Origin: CAZNHL01 sp964572965
GTDB taxonomy: Bacteria > Bacteroidota > Bacteroidia > Cytophagales > UBA9547
Direction of reading: 5' to 3'
Length of the DNA stretch: 64,000 nt
NCBI GenBank assembly: GCA_964572965.1
Contig: CAZNHL010000006.1
Coordinates: 1 to 64,000, forward strand
Shown: one piece after another, positions 44,226-53,872 of the stretch
Numbering within the stretch: the stretch's first letter is position 1
How the letters are laid out: every line of letters begins with the position of its first letter
The notes under the pieces: generated by a model
Told to the model about the DNA's origin: nothing
The model's database searches: none
The model's input: only the letters and a program-made list of their open reading frames with translations
Made by a program: the position numbers and the translations under genes

Positions 44226-47200
44226 TTGATGATGAAATTTTACAAAAGAGTTATTCCATTACTATTATTTCTATTATCCCTACAGGGATATGTATTTGCA
44301 CAGGAAGAAGTTACATTAAAAGGGAAGTTGCTTGACGAACAAAGTGGCGAGCCGGTTGTTGGTGCTTCAGTGTTTATTAAAGGTACAAAGTTTGGTACAC
44401 AGACTGACCTTGACGGTAACTATGAGATTAAAACAACAGCTTCTTTGCCTTTTACAGTGATAGTATCCTATGTCGGGTATCAGAGTAAAGAAGTTGAAGT
44501 GTATGACGTAGACGAGCCGTTAGATGTTAAGTTACGCTCTTCTCAATTATTAAGTGAAGTTGTGATTGTTGGTTATGGGGAGCAGAAAAGGGAAGATATT
44601 ACAGGTTCCATTTCTTCGGTACCTACAGAGTTGAAAACCCAGCCGGTAGCTTCTGTAGAACGTTTGCTTCAAGGTTCAGTGCCGGGTGCGATCGTTACTC
44701 AGACAACAGGTCAGCCCGGAGGTGGAGTGTCTGTACAAATCAGAGGGGCTAACTCCATTTCTGCATCAAGTGAGCCACTGTATGTAATAGATGGTTTCCC
44801 GGTCAATAACGACTATGACCTGAACGATGCAGGAGTTGTTACAGGTGCTAAGATTAACCCATTGTCAACTTTGAACACTTCGGATATTGAATCTATCGAG
44901 GTATTAAAAGATGCTTCAGCTACTGCTATTTATGGTTCCAGAGGGGCCAATGGCGTTATTTTAGTAACTACTAAAAGAGCCAAAAGAAATGAGACCAGCG
45001 TTACCTATGATGGTTATTACGGAGTGCAGTCTATTACCAAAACGATAGACTTACTTAATGGAGCTCAATTATGGCAGTTAAGAAAAGATGCGGCATTCAA
45101 TACCGATCAGGCAAATGGCAACACTGCTGCAACTACCAAGTTGATTGCAGATAACAAAAATGCATTGGCGTTGGCAAATGCTAATGGGTATACACTGGAT
45201 ACAGCAGGTACAGGTACTGACTGGCAAAAAGCTGCTTTCCGTGAAGCGCCTATCCAAAGCCATAGCATAAGTTTACTTACAGGTACAGACAAAACCCGAG
45301 TGGCTTTCTCTGGTAACTATTTCAATCAGGAGGGTATTTTAATTAATACAGGTTTTAAACGCTATACAGGACGCTTGAATGTTGATCATGACATTAATGC
45401 GCGTGCCAAATTCTTCACCTCTGTGGTTGGTAGTAACAGTGTATCCAAAGTAGCGCCTGGCGACGGGGCCGGTAGTGTGACTTCTGCTCTTTTATACGCA
45501 GCTCCTTATGTTCCTATTTATGATAACAAAGGAGGTTATGTGTTGAATACAGGTTCTGATAATGCAGTGAGTAATCCGATTAACTCGTTGAATAATCAGG
45601 TTAATAATTCAGAAACGACTCGTTTTTTAGCCAATGGAGGGATCGATTATAAAATTCTTCCGGGTTTAACCGCGAGGGTATTATTGGGGGTAGATTTAGT
45701 GTACAACAAACAAAATCGCTATTTGCCTAAAAGTACTCAGGAAGGCCTAAACTTGAAAGGTAGTGCTACTATTGGAGCTGCCCGAACAAATAACTGGTTG
45801 AATGAAAATACATTGACTTATAGTAGAAAGTTCAATAAAGTACACTCAGTGAATGTGGTTGCCGGTTTTATGGCACAGCAGTCTAATTCTGAGGTATTTA
45901 CCGCGACTGCAACCAATTTTGCTACAGATAATCTTACTTACAATAGCCTTGGAGACGGTACAGCAACAGCATCATCTTCAGGTTATACAAAGTGGGCTTT
46001 GGCTTCCTGGTTAGCAAGGGTCAATTATGATTACAAAGATAAATATTTGTTGACATTGACAGCTCGTGCAGATGGTTCATCCCGTTTCGGTCCTGACAAA
46101 AAATGGGGTATCTTCCCTTCGGCGGCTGTTGGCTGGAATGTTCATAAAGAAGCCTTTCTGTCTGATGTAAAGCAAATTTCAAACTTGAAATTAAGAGCTA
46201 GTTATGGTATTACAGGAAATCAATCCATTTCACCTTATTCTTCTCGTTCCAGACTGGGATATTTCAATAATAACTTCAACGGTAATTACGTAGCAGGCTA
46301 TGCCCCTAGGAACAACCCTAACCCTAACTTAGGTTGGGAAAAAACCCGTCAGTTCGATATCGGTTTTGATTTAGGTTTGTTTAAAGACCGTGTGAACATA
46401 GTATTTGATTACTATGATAAAAAGACTACGGATCTGTTGTTGGGTGCTACAGTATCAGGTACGTCAGGATGGTCGGTTATGAACGAATCAGGACAGCCGT
46501 CTTACATCCTTCAAAACATTGGTACTTTGTCTAACAAAGGGGTAGAAGTAGGAGTTGGTACTCGCAATATCGATGGCAAAAAGTTCAAATGGAACACGAT
46601 GTTGGTGTTTTCAACGAACAAAAACAAAATTCTGGATTTAGGTAATGGTGTACAACAAATCATTCCTAATTCAAGCTTGCCATCTATTCAGGCGGTTGGT
46701 CAGCCAATCGGTTCATTCATCGTTTATCAAACAGACGGTTTGATTCAGCCTTCAAATCAGGGGCCAACTGCTCTTACGCCTGAATCCAATAAATCAGCAG
46801 GTGGACAACAATATAAAGACATCAATGGTGACGGTGTGATTACTCAAGCGGGTGACCGTATTATTATTGCGAATAACCCCGGACTTAGTTTTGGTTTAAC
46901 CAATACAGTAAATTATAAAACACGTTACGGCTCTTTAGACCTAACCGTGTTCTTACAAACGGTTCAAGGGGCTAAAATCTACAATCAGAACAGAGCACAG
47001 TTAGAGTTGAGTAATGGTTATACCAACGCTTCGGCAGCGGTTCTTAACAGATATAGTGCTACTAATACTAATACAGACCAGAAAGAGGCTTATCAGCAGG
47101 CTGCTATTACCATTTCTGATCGCTTTATAGAAGATGGTTCTTATTGGAGACTGAAAAACATCACATTGGGCTATACTTTGCCTGACGAGTGGTTATCTAA

Positions 47201-47381
47201 GGTGAGAATCAAGCAGGTACGTTTTTATGTGTCAGCTCAAAACTGGTTTACATGGACCAACTATACTGGTTATGACCCGGAAGTGAGTGCTAATGGGCAA
47301 AATCTGCAGACACGTGGTGTGGATCTCGGGGTATATCCTAACAGCAAAACTATTTTGGGAGGTATGACACTTGCCTTCTAA
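44226..47381 (+). CDS. SusC/RagA-family TonB-dependent receptor
   Basis: 1051 aa. Signal peptide 1-26 (YVFAQ). Carboxypeptidase-D-regulatory-like domain 30-105 (LKGKLLDEQSGEPVVGASV, NYEIKT). Plug begins YGEQKREDITGS and includes SVQIRGANSIS and PLYVIDGFPVN; SusC signature DIESIEVLKDASATAIYGSRGANGVI. The barrel ends ILGGMTLAF. Known: imports oligosaccharides or other ligands bound by the partner SusD. Directly followed by susD-like gene. No glycoside hydrolase is nearby, so the cargo may be a small sulfated compound (inference). Confidence 0.97.
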   Translation: MMMKFYKRVIPLLLFLLSLQGYVFAQEEVTLKGKLLDEQSGEPVVGASVFIKGTKFGTQTDLDGNYEIKTTASLPFTVIVSYVGYQSKEVEVYDVDEPLDVKLRSSQLLSEVVIVGYGEQKREDITGSISSVPTELKTQPVASVERLLQGSVPGAIVTQTTGQPGGGVSVQIRGANSISASSEPLYVIDGFPVNNDYDLNDAGVVTGAKINPLSTLNTSDIESIEVLKDASATAIYGSRGANGVILVTTKRAKRNETSVTYDGYYGVQSITKTIDLLNGAQLWQLRKDAAFNTDQANGNTAATTKLIADNKNALALANANGYTLDTAGTGTDWQKAAFREAPIQSHSISLLTGTDKTRVAFSGNYFNQEGILINTGFKRYTGRLNVDHDINARAKFFTSVVGSNSVSKVAPGDGAGSVTSALLYAAPYVPIYDNKGGYVLNTGSDNAVSNPINSLNNQVNNSETTRFLANGGIDYKILPGLTARVLLGVDLVYNKQNRYLPKSTQEGLNLKGSATIGAARTNNWLNENTLTYSRKFNKVHSVNVVAGFMAQQSNSEVFTATATNFATDNLTYNSLGDGTATASSSGYTKWALASWLARVNYDYKDKYLLTLTARADGSSRFGPDKKWGIFPSAAVGWNVHKEAFLSDVKQISNLKLRASYGITGNQSISPYSSRSRLGYFNNNFNGNYVAGYAPRNNPNPNLGWEKTRQFDIGFDLGLFKDRVNIVFDYYDKKTTDLLLGATVSGTSGWSVMNESGQPSYILQNIGTLSNKGVEVGVGTRNIDGKKFKWNTMLVFSTNKNKILDLGNGVQQIIPNSSLPSIQAVGQPIGSFIVYQTDGLIQPSNQGPTALTPESNKSAGGQQYKDINGDGVITQAGDRIIIANNPGLSFGLTNTVNYKTRYGSLDLTVFLQTVQGAKIYNQNRAQLELSNGYTNASAAVLNRYSATNTNTDQKEAYQQAAITISDRFIEDGSYWRLKNITLGYTLPDEWLSKVRIKQVRFYVSAQNWFTWTNYTGYDPEVSANGQNLQTRGVDLGVYPNSKTILGGMTLAF

Positions 47382-47418
47382 AGGGAAACCCTTTATTGAA
47401 TCTTATAATTTAGAACAA

Positions 47419-49028
47419 ATGAAAAAGACATATCAATATTTGTTTTTGGCTGCCATTGCCCTTTCGTCAATGTCATGCAAAAGATTTCTGAAAGAAGAGC
47501 CTAGGGCATTTATTTCGGATGAACAATTTTACAAGACTCCTGCTGATGCAGAGTATGCTGTGAATGCTACTTACTGGTTTTATAATGGTGGTAAGAATGG
47601 GGCTTCTATAGGGGAAGGGACGGGTCAAACCGCCTACCAGTCTATGCTGAACGTCGGGATGGATTTGGCTTCTGATGACCTTTTTCCGGGACCGGGTGCT
47701 ACAAACCCTGATGTAAGGTCTTTGGCAGTGCATGGTCACTCTTCACCAAACCGCACCTTTTTCGAGAACTGGCAGCAACACTATGGTAACATACGTAAGT
47801 CAAATACTGCCATAGAGAGAATTCCCGCTATCGACTTTCAAGGTGATGAAACAAAGAAAAAGCGTTTGATTGCTGAGGCTAAGTTTAACCGTGCCTGGGT
47901 GTATTTCAATTTGGTACGCCTCTGGGGGGATGTTCCTCTGGTTCTGGAAGCCAAAACAGGAACCAGCGCATCCGATTTCTATATAGCTAAATCACCTGCC
48001 ACTGCTATTTATGCTCANNNNNNNNNNCTCAGATTGAAAAAGATCTGACAGAAGCGGCAGTTGATTTGCCTGCTAAGTATTCGGGATCTGATGTGGGCAG
48101 AGCTACAAAAGGGGCAGCTTTGGCAGTACTTGCCAAAGTATACCTGACTAAGGCGTCATTCCCTCTGAAAGAGTCTGCTTATTATCAGAAAGCTGTAGAC
48201 AAAGCTTTGGAGGCAATTACATCAGGCCATGTAACGGGAGCTACAGGTAACTTCGGATACGATTTGAGAGCGGATTATTCTCATGCATTTTTACCACAAT
48301 TTAAGAATAATGAGGAGCATATCTTTTCAGCTCAGCGTGCATCTGCACAAAGCCAGGGTAATAACGATTTGACAAGGACTTTGCCTAGAGGCTTTCCTGG
48401 TATTGCTGGTAATTATGCGGATCAGCTTCATTTTTACAAAAACGGTGCTGACGGTAACTTTAGCTTGTACAAGCTATATAGCAGTAATGATAAACGTAAA
48501 AAAGTTTCCTTCAGGGCTACATATAAAAGCCCGACAAATGGTCTTTACTACGGTTCAGCTGTAAGTAATGCTGCTTATCCAAAAGACTCAATACCTTATA
48601 TCAATAAGCCTTATGACCCGGATTACTTAGGTGTACCTACGCAGTCGAGAGCAAACGTTACACTTTATCGCTATTCTGAGTTATTGTTGATTTTGGCTGA
48701 AGCAGAAAACGAAGCAAATGGCCCTACAGGATTAGCTTATCAGGCTTACAATAAGGTAAGACAAAGAGCTGGTTTGGCCAATTTGTCAGGTTTGAGCCAA
48801 AATCAGTTCAGAGATTCGCTTTACTTAGACCGCCGTTTGGAATTGGTTTTCGAGTATCAGCGTTGGTTTGACCTTATCCGTCAGCGTGATGATAATGACC
48901 AGCCTATCTTTGTAAAAGCATTACATGCAGTAGGAAAGACGAATGCAGTGGATAGAGGGAGATGGTTCCCGATTCCTCAGCTTGAGTTGGATAACAACCC
49001 GCTGTTAAAGCAAAATCCTTTGTGGTAA
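47419..49028 (+). CDS. SusD/RagB-family surface lipoprotein (internal assembly gap)
   Basis: Starts MKKTYQYLFLAAIALSSMSC, with lipid Cys20; an earlier ATG overlapping SusC is less likely. KRFLKEEPRAFISDEQFYKTPADAEYAVN is the SusD N-terminus; KFNRAWVYFNLVRLWGDVPLV the TPR-like core; C-terminal RYSELLLILAEAENEANG, RLELVFEYQRWFDLIR. N at 48018-48027: the flanks share CTCA, and merging them gives YAQIEKDL, the expected family sequence, with a 531-aa protein. Known: binds ligand at the surface and hands it to SusC. Confidence 0.95.
48018..48027. other. Assembly gap (10 N) inside SusD
   Basis: Ends GCTCA and CTCAG overlap by 4 nt; removing the N and the overlap restores the frame. Confidence 0.9.
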
Positions 49029-49044
49029 TAAAGTAAAATAACAG

Positions 49045-49085
49045 CAGCAAGCCCTTTGCTAATCAGTAGAGGGGCTTGCTGTTTT
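49045..49085 (+). terminator. Intrinsic terminator of the susCD unit
   Basis: CAGCAAGCCC / GGGCTTGCTG stem with T4, 16 bp after the SusD stop. Confidence 0.85.
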
Positions 49086-49098
49086 ATTAGAAATAGAA

Positions 49099-49257
49099 TT
49101 GAAGAATCAAAACATTAAAGTAGTGCTTTCGGCTAACTCAGATATCAGGGCAACTGATCTGTCCGAAACAGAACAGTCATGGAATGAACTTGTTAAATCG
49201 CAAGGATGCCCAGATGTTATCTGTATTTATACTTTTGTTTTGGGAAAATGGCACTGA
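49099..49257 (+). pseudogene. Possible sulfatase gene remnant
   Basis: A frame without ATG (TTG at 49099) ends TFVLGKWH followed by a stop. TFQLGKWH is the alkaline motif of the 1728 sulfatase, so seven of eight residues agree. ELVKSQG upstream resembles EVFKSNG of the next gene. Too short for certainty. Confidence 0.4.
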
Positions 49258-49311
49258 CAGGTAAGTAGTTGTTTTAATCTTTCAATTTTAAAATCTTTTA
49301 ATATTTAAATA

Positions 49312-50967
49312 ATGAGATCCCTTTCTAAATTCCTCATCACCTTATCCGGAGCATTAGCACTTGCTTTTTCCTCTCTGGCTCAGTCGTCTAAAAGTGCCTC
49401 AAAACCAAACATCATTCTCATCATGGTAGATGATATGGGCTACTCAGATCTGGGTGCTTATGGTTCTGAAATCAATACGCCCAATGTCGATCGTCTTGCC
49501 AATGAAGGTATCAGGTTGAGAGAGTTTTATAACAACTCTATTTGCGCACCTACAAGGGCATCTTTGCTTACAGGACAATACCCTCATAAAGCGGGCATTG
49601 GTTTTTTTGATGTGAACCTGGGTTTGCCTCCATATCAAGGTTACTTGAACAAAGAGTCTTTAACATTGGGAGAAGTTTTTAAAAGCAATGGCTACAGTAC
49701 GATCATTTCGGGTAAATGGCATGTGGGAAAAGATAGCTTGGCGTGGCCTAAACAAAGAGGTTTTGAAAAGTCATACGGAATAGTCGGAGGAGCTTCTGAT
49801 TATTTTGATGTGAAAGCAATGCCTTTCGGGAAAACCCCGTCACCGGTAGTATTGTTGAAGAATAATGTGCGTCAGTATCCGAAAGATGACTCTTATTACT
49901 TCACAGATGAAATTGGAAACAACGCTGTGCAGTTTTTGGAGGAACAGAATAAAGAAAATAAGCCGTTTTTCCTGTACCTGGCCTTTACAGCGCCGCATTG
50001 GCCGTTACAGGCTTTACCGGGAGATATTGCCAAGTATAAAGGGAAGTATGATATAGGCTGGGATTCTTTGAGAACACAACGCATCAAGCGCTTGAAAGAA
50101 CTTGGCATTACTTATCCGAACCAGACCATTGCTGAAAGAGACAAAGAAGTAGCTCCATGGAACAAACTGACTTATGATGAACAGCAATTCTGGAAAGCAA
50201 AAATGGAAGTATACGCAGCCATGCTTGACAGAATGGACCAGAACGTAGGTAAAGTTTTAACCAAGTTAAAAGAGTTGAAAAAAGAGGATAATACTTTAAT
50301 TGTTTTTATCTCTGATAATGGTGCGCAGGGTGGTTTCAGCAGCAATAATTTGTTGAACAGGGCGCAGGTGCGTAACTCTGGCCCGATCGGAACATCTGGT
50401 TCGTTCGACTATCAGGAACAAAACTGGGCTTACGTTTCTAATACTCCTTTGCGTCAATATAAAAACAATTTCCATGAAGGAGGTTTTGGTACACCATTCA
50501 TTGCGTGGTATCCAAAGCAGATCAAAGCAGGTACTATTGTAAAAGGTACTGGTCATATTATTGACCTTGCTCCAACTTTTTATCAGTTAGCCGGCGCAAA
50601 ATATCCTGAAAACTATAATGGCGTAAAGACCAATCCACTTGCCGGAAAGAGTTTATTGCCGGTCTTGACAGGTCAGACAACTGAAGTGAACAGGGGAGAG
50701 GCGATTTTCTGGGAGCGCGCAGGTAACAGAGCAGTGAGAAAAGGAAAGTGGAAAATTGTATCAACATACCCGTCGCTGAAATGGGAGTTGTATGATATAG
50801 ATGCAGACAGAGGAGAAACAAAGGATCTTGCAGAAGAGAGGACAGACGTCGTTAACGAGTTATCGGCAGATTATTTTAAATGGGCTGAACGCACAGGTGT
50901 TGTTGATTACGAAAGAATAAAACCGGCTGGTGGTTTTGTAATACCCGGAGAATCGGGAAAAAAATAA
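49312..50967 (+). CDS. Arylsulfatase, Pseudomonas AtsA-like
   Basis: 551 aa. Signal peptide 1-24 (SSLAQ). Metal Asp pair D40-D41 in IMVDDMGYSDLGAYG, nucleophile C78 in CAPTRASLLTGQYPH, SGKWHVGKDS, TAPHWPLQALPGDIAKYKGKYD, MEVYAAMLDRMD, FISDNGAQGG, then WELYDIDADRGETKDLAEE at the end. These blocks track Pseudomonas aeruginosa arylsulfatase closely (APHWPLQAP, MEVYAAMVERMD), so aryl or small alkyl sulfates are likely substrates (inference). Own upstream AT-rich leader; 283 bp after SusD. Terminator at 50985. Confidence 0.96.
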   Translation: MRSLSKFLITLSGALALAFSSLAQSSKSASKPNIILIMVDDMGYSDLGAYGSEINTPNVDRLANEGIRLREFYNNSICAPTRASLLTGQYPHKAGIGFFDVNLGLPPYQGYLNKESLTLGEVFKSNGYSTIISGKWHVGKDSLAWPKQRGFEKSYGIVGGASDYFDVKAMPFGKTPSPVVLLKNNVRQYPKDDSYYFTDEIGNNAVQFLEEQNKENKPFFLYLAFTAPHWPLQALPGDIAKYKGKYDIGWDSLRTQRIKRLKELGITYPNQTIAERDKEVAPWNKLTYDEQQFWKAKMEVYAAMLDRMDQNVGKVLTKLKELKKEDNTLIVFISDNGAQGGFSSNNLLNRAQVRNSGPIGTSGSFDYQEQNWAYVSNTPLRQYKNNFHEGGFGTPFIAWYPKQIKAGTIVKGTGHIIDLAPTFYQLAGAKYPENYNGVKTNPLAGKSLLPVLTGQTTEVNRGEAIFWERAGNRAVRKGKWKIVSTYPSLKWELYDIDADRGETKDLAEERTDVVNELSADYFKWAERTGVVDYERIKPAGGFVIPGESGKK

Positions 50968-50984
50968 ATTTAGGGTTTAAAAGT

Positions 50985-51040
50985 AAGTCTTTAATCCTCT
51001 TATGCGCTTTATAAGGCAAAGGATGATTAAAGGCTTTATT
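50985..51040 (+). terminator. Probable intrinsic terminator
   Basis: AAGTCTTTAATC / GATTAAAGGCTT stem with a large loop containing a second weak stem, followed by TATTTTAA. Confidence 0.65.
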
Positions 51041-51085
51041 TTAACCTCATGGTAAAAATAATTTAGTTAATTATTTATATTAAGT

Positions 51086-51180
51086 CTATAGGGATTTGGT
51101 TTGTTGAAAAATCTTTCTAACTTAGGGTAAGTTTAGCCCCCTTCTGAACAGTTCCTGATCCCAGGACTTATTTCCCCTAG
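51086..51180 (+). promoter_or_regulatory. CTATAG/C-run leader of the hydroxylase operon
   Basis: CTATAGGGATTTG at 51086, AGCCCCCTTCTGAACAG at 51135 (C-run 51 nt after CTATAG), and ATTTCCCCTAG at 51171. A second palindrome TTCCTATAGGAA lies at 51241. The whole 50968-51286 stretch has no other gene. Confidence 0.7.
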
Positions 51181-51286
51181 TAGTATATTTATAGAGTAGC
51201 TATAATCAATCAATGGTTATTTATGTATTAATATATATTATTCCTATAGGAAATATATTTAAATGTAAACCTTAAAATAGAAATAT

Positions 51287-51472
51287 ATGTCAGCAATATT
51301 GGAAGACGCACAATTACTCGCAAAAAAAGCGCTGGTAACAGTAATTATATACATAGTACCGGTGACAATTATGGTTGGGGGCTTATGGCTTATCAAGCAT
51401 AGCCTGGGTGGAGACGAGGTCTCTGTTGGCCAGCCTAAAACAGAAATAAACTTAGAATCAGTACAACCATAA
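51287..51472 (+). CDS. 61-aa single-pass membrane protein
   Basis: MSAILEDAQLLAKKALVT is followed by one hydrophobic helix (VIIYIVPVTIMVGGLWLI, about 18-35) and a polar tail ending NLESVQP. First gene behind the CTATAG/C-run leader and 11 bp before a second mini-protein. Not recognised; likely an accessory subunit of the downstream hydroxylase or of its electron donor (inference). Confidence 0.75.
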   Translation: MSAILEDAQLLAKKALVTVIIYIVPVTIMVGGLWLIKHSLGGDEVSVGQPKTEINLESVQP

Positions 51473-51483
51473 AACATACTACT

Positions 51484-51660
51484 ATGGCAATAGACCCTGC
51501 AATCAAAAAACGCATTTTGAAAAATGCCTTATTAAGTCTCTTCATTTATTCTTTACCTGTATTAGGCCTTTTTGTTTATCTGAAGGTTACAGGAGAGCGT
51601 CCCTGGAATGAAAAGTATGACACTTATACTAAACAATTTGACAGATACAAAAAGAAATAA
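51484..51660 (+). CDS. 58-aa single-pass membrane protein
   Basis: ATG at 51484, reading MAIDPAIKKRILKNALLSLF, one helix (about 15-36) with YSLPVLGLFVYLKV, then a charged tail (GERPWNEKYDTYTKQFDRYKKK). Tight spacing on both sides (11 and 2 bp) marks it as a true gene of the operon. Topology opposite or parallel to its neighbour cannot be told. Not recognised. Confidence 0.8.
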   Translation: MAIDPAIKKRILKNALLSLFIYSLPVLGLFVYLKVTGERPWNEKYDTYTKQFDRYKKK

Positions 51661-51662
51661 CC

Positions 51663-52635
51663 ATGAAAGAACTATTCACTTCAATCTTTGAAAACCTCAA
51701 TACATGGGGTTTGCCCGCCTTATTTTTTGGCTTTGGTATTGCTGAACTTTTATTAGGNNNNNNNNNNCTGGGATGAAAATGAAAAGGCTATAGATTTTAT
51801 CTGCTATTCAGCTCCTAAAATTTTGCTGGCTCCTGTTTTTGCTTTCTTTACACTGCAAGCTTTGCCTGCATTATTTCCCGGTTTGTCAGGAACATTTGGC
51901 TGGGTGCCATTCTGGGCCGGCGCGGCTATTATTGCAGTTGCAGATGACCTGACGCAATATTGGTATCACCGCTTGCATCACGAAGTGCCGTTTTTATGGC
52001 GTTTCCACCGCACACACCATTCTGCACCTTATATGGGTATGGCAATGGCGGGCCGTCAGAACATAATTTACACAGTATTGTTCTCTCAGACCTACGTAAC
52101 GGCAACCTTGGTTTATCTTGGCTTGGGTTTCCCTGCATTGTTTGTAAAGGGCCTCAAATCAATTATCACCCTTGCTGCACACTCAAGCATTAAATGGGAT
52201 AAACCTTTCTATGAACATCGCATTCTTCATCCGATTGCATGGGTATTGGAAAGATTGATTTCTACACCTGCAACGCACCATGCGCACCATGCAGATGCCA
52301 ATGACGGGATAGGTCACTACAAAGGGAACTTTGGTAATATGTTCTTTATCTGGGACTTGATTTTTGGTACAGGCCTGATCACGAGACAGTATCCTTCAGG
52401 TTATGGAGTAAAACACTATTTCAAAGAAGAGTGGTATGTACAGTTCCTGTGGCCTCTTTTCAAATCTAAAAAAGCAGGAAGCGAGCTTGCCGCAAATGGT
52501 CCTGAGTTTTATGATGAAGTAGGTGAGACAGGTGGCTATACACTTGTAGGACTTAAAAACGGGGAGAGAGTTGTGATCCCTGAAAGGCAGTTAATTGATG
52601 ATGTTCCTGTCCGCGAGGAACTCGAATTGGCTTAA
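51663..52635 (+). CDS. Fatty acid hydroxylase / sterol desaturase family protein (contains gap)
   Basis: Reads MKELFTSIFENLNTWGLPAL; 10 N at 51758-51767. Joining the flanks directly gives LLLGWDENEKAIDF with an intact 320-aa frame, so nothing is missing. Histidine clusters YHRLHHEVPFLWRFHRTHH and THHAHHADAND are the di-iron ligands of PF04116. Four membrane segments. Known: O2-dependent hydroxylation or desaturation of fatty acids, sphingoid bases or sterols in membranes. Operon with two mini-proteins. Confidence 0.93.
51758..51767. other. Assembly gap (10 N) in the hydroxylase gene
   Basis: Zero-length join is in frame (TTAGG + CTGGGAT). Confidence 0.9.
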
Positions 52636-52663
52636 TCGCCAGCTTATTTTTTAATCTGATCCA

Positions 52664-52706
52664 AAGCCCGGTTATCATTGATCCCAACTCAATGAGACCG
52701 GGTTTT
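52664..52706 (+). terminator. Intrinsic terminator of the hydroxylase operon
   Basis: AGCCCGGTTATCATTG pairs with CAATGAGACCGGGTTTT with one internal mismatch. Confidence 0.8.
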
Positions 52707-52745
52707 ACATTTGGCAATTAAAAAACTAATAATAATTAGAAACTA

Positions 52746-52792
52746 TGTGGTTTCGACTCCGCCACCGATGGTTGAGTGAAGCCGAAGCCACA
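52746..52792. repeat. REP-like palindrome (TTCGACTCCGC type)
   Basis: TGTGGTTTCGACTCCG on the left and GAAGCCGAAGCCACA on the right with a CCACCGATGGTT centre. It resembles the dispersed TTCGACTCCGCTCAGCC elements of Bacteroidota genomes. Confidence 0.65.
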
Positions 52793-52813
52793 TTTACCAT
52801 TTATAAAAGGAAT

Positions 52814-53191
52814 ATGAAAAATACATTGATCATCATTCTGTTATCATTCCTGTCAGCTACTTGTTTTGCACAGCAAAATATTGTTTCTGACAAAATGAGA
52901 GACCAGATTCTAAAAGACGTTCAGAAAAATAGAGCTTACCTTATCGATGTCAGAACACTGGAGGAATACAAAACAGGACATTTGAAAGATTCCAAAAACA
53001 TAGATTTTCACGCTGCCGATTTTAAAACACAAATAGCAAAGCTGGATAAAAATAAGACTGTTTACCTGTATTGCCGTTCCGGAAACCGCAGTGGTAAAGC
53101 AGCAGATACTTTAAAGGCATTAGGCTTTCAGAAATACTACAATATTGGTGGTTTTGAAGCGCTCAAAACAGCAGGTTTGCCGGCTGAATAG
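52814..53191 (+). CDS. Periplasmic rhodanese-like protein
   Basis: 125 aa from MKNTLIIILLSFLSATCFAQ (signal peptide); the upstream ATG at 52745 belongs to a REP-like palindrome. AYLIDVRTLEEYKTGHLKDSKNIDF and TVYLYCRSGNRSGKAA with the persulfide Cys87 form a single rhodanese domain. Known: sulfur carrier or thiol-redox role in the periplasm. Followed 51 bp later by a peroxiredoxin. Confidence 0.93.
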   Translation: MKNTLIIILLSFLSATCFAQQNIVSDKMRDQILKDVQKNRAYLIDVRTLEEYKTGHLKDSKNIDFHAADFKTQIAKLDKNKTVYLYCRSGNRSGKAADTLKALGFQKYYNIGGFEALKTAGLPAE

Positions 53192-53242
53192 GGATAAATA
53201 TTTAGCTTCATATTGATAGTATAATTCGTAAATTACCTCACA

Positions 53243-53752
53243 ATGAAAAAAGCAATCTTTATCTTATTTGTTTCTATTATGACAGCGATCAATACGTTTG
53301 CAGGCGTACCAAAAGTAGGCACTGCTGCACCTGATTTTACAGCAAAAGACCAGGACGGCAAAACAGTAACATTGAGCCAGTTCAAAGGAAAAAAAGTAGT
53401 TTTGTATTTTTATCCGAAAGACGATACACCAGGTTGTACGGCACAGGCTTGTAATCTGAGAGATAATTATGATGCGCTGATCAAAGCAGGTTATGTAGTG
53501 TTGGGTGTAAGCTCAGATGATGAAGCTTCGCACAAAAACTTTCAGCAGAAATACTCATTACCATTTGCACTGGTAGCAGATACAGACAAAGCGATCAATC
53601 AGAAATATGGTGTTTGGGTAGAAAAAGAACGCGATGGCAAAAAGTACTTCGGTACAGCACGCACTACTTTTGTGATTGATGAAAAAGGGGTAATCACAGA
53701 AGTAATCGACAAAGTAGAAACAGCGGAGCACACCAAGCAGATTATAAAATAG
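53243..53752 (+). CDS. bcp: Secreted BCP-type peroxiredoxin
   Basis: 169 aa. Signal peptide 1-20 (NTFA). APDFTAKDQDGKTVTLSQFKGKKVVL and YFYPKDDTPGCTAQACNLRD with peroxidatic Cys65 and resolving Cys70. FGTARTTFVIDEKG completes the fold. Known: thiol-dependent reduction of peroxides; most BCP proteins are cytoplasmic, so the signal peptide is notable. Strong terminator follows. Confidence 0.95.
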   Translation: MKKAIFILFVSIMTAINTFAGVPKVGTAAPDFTAKDQDGKTVTLSQFKGKKVVLYFYPKDDTPGCTAQACNLRDNYDALIKAGYVVLGVSSDDEASHKNFQQKYSLPFALVADTDKAINQKYGVWVEKERDGKKYFGTARTTFVIDEKGVITEVIDKVETAEHTKQIIK

Positions 53753-53792
53753 CAGTTGCTGGTTACTTGTTAAAGCTTCAAATTGGACTTTA

Positions 53793-53844
53793 ATAGAAAT
53801 AAAAGGTCCTCCGCAATCACTGCGGAGGACCTTTTTATTTCTAT
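53793..53844. terminator. Bidirectional intrinsic terminator
   Basis: Arms of about 23 bp, core AAAAGGTCCTCCGCA / TGCGGAGGACCTTTTT, loop ATCAC, between convergent genes. Confidence 0.95.
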
Positions 53845-53872
53845 AATCTATTATCTCAAGTCTAACGTCTCG

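Noticed and set aside
52745..52813. N-terminal extension of the rhodanese protein from an earlier ATG
   Set aside because: These codons lie in a REP-like palindrome, and the signal peptide begins at 52814.
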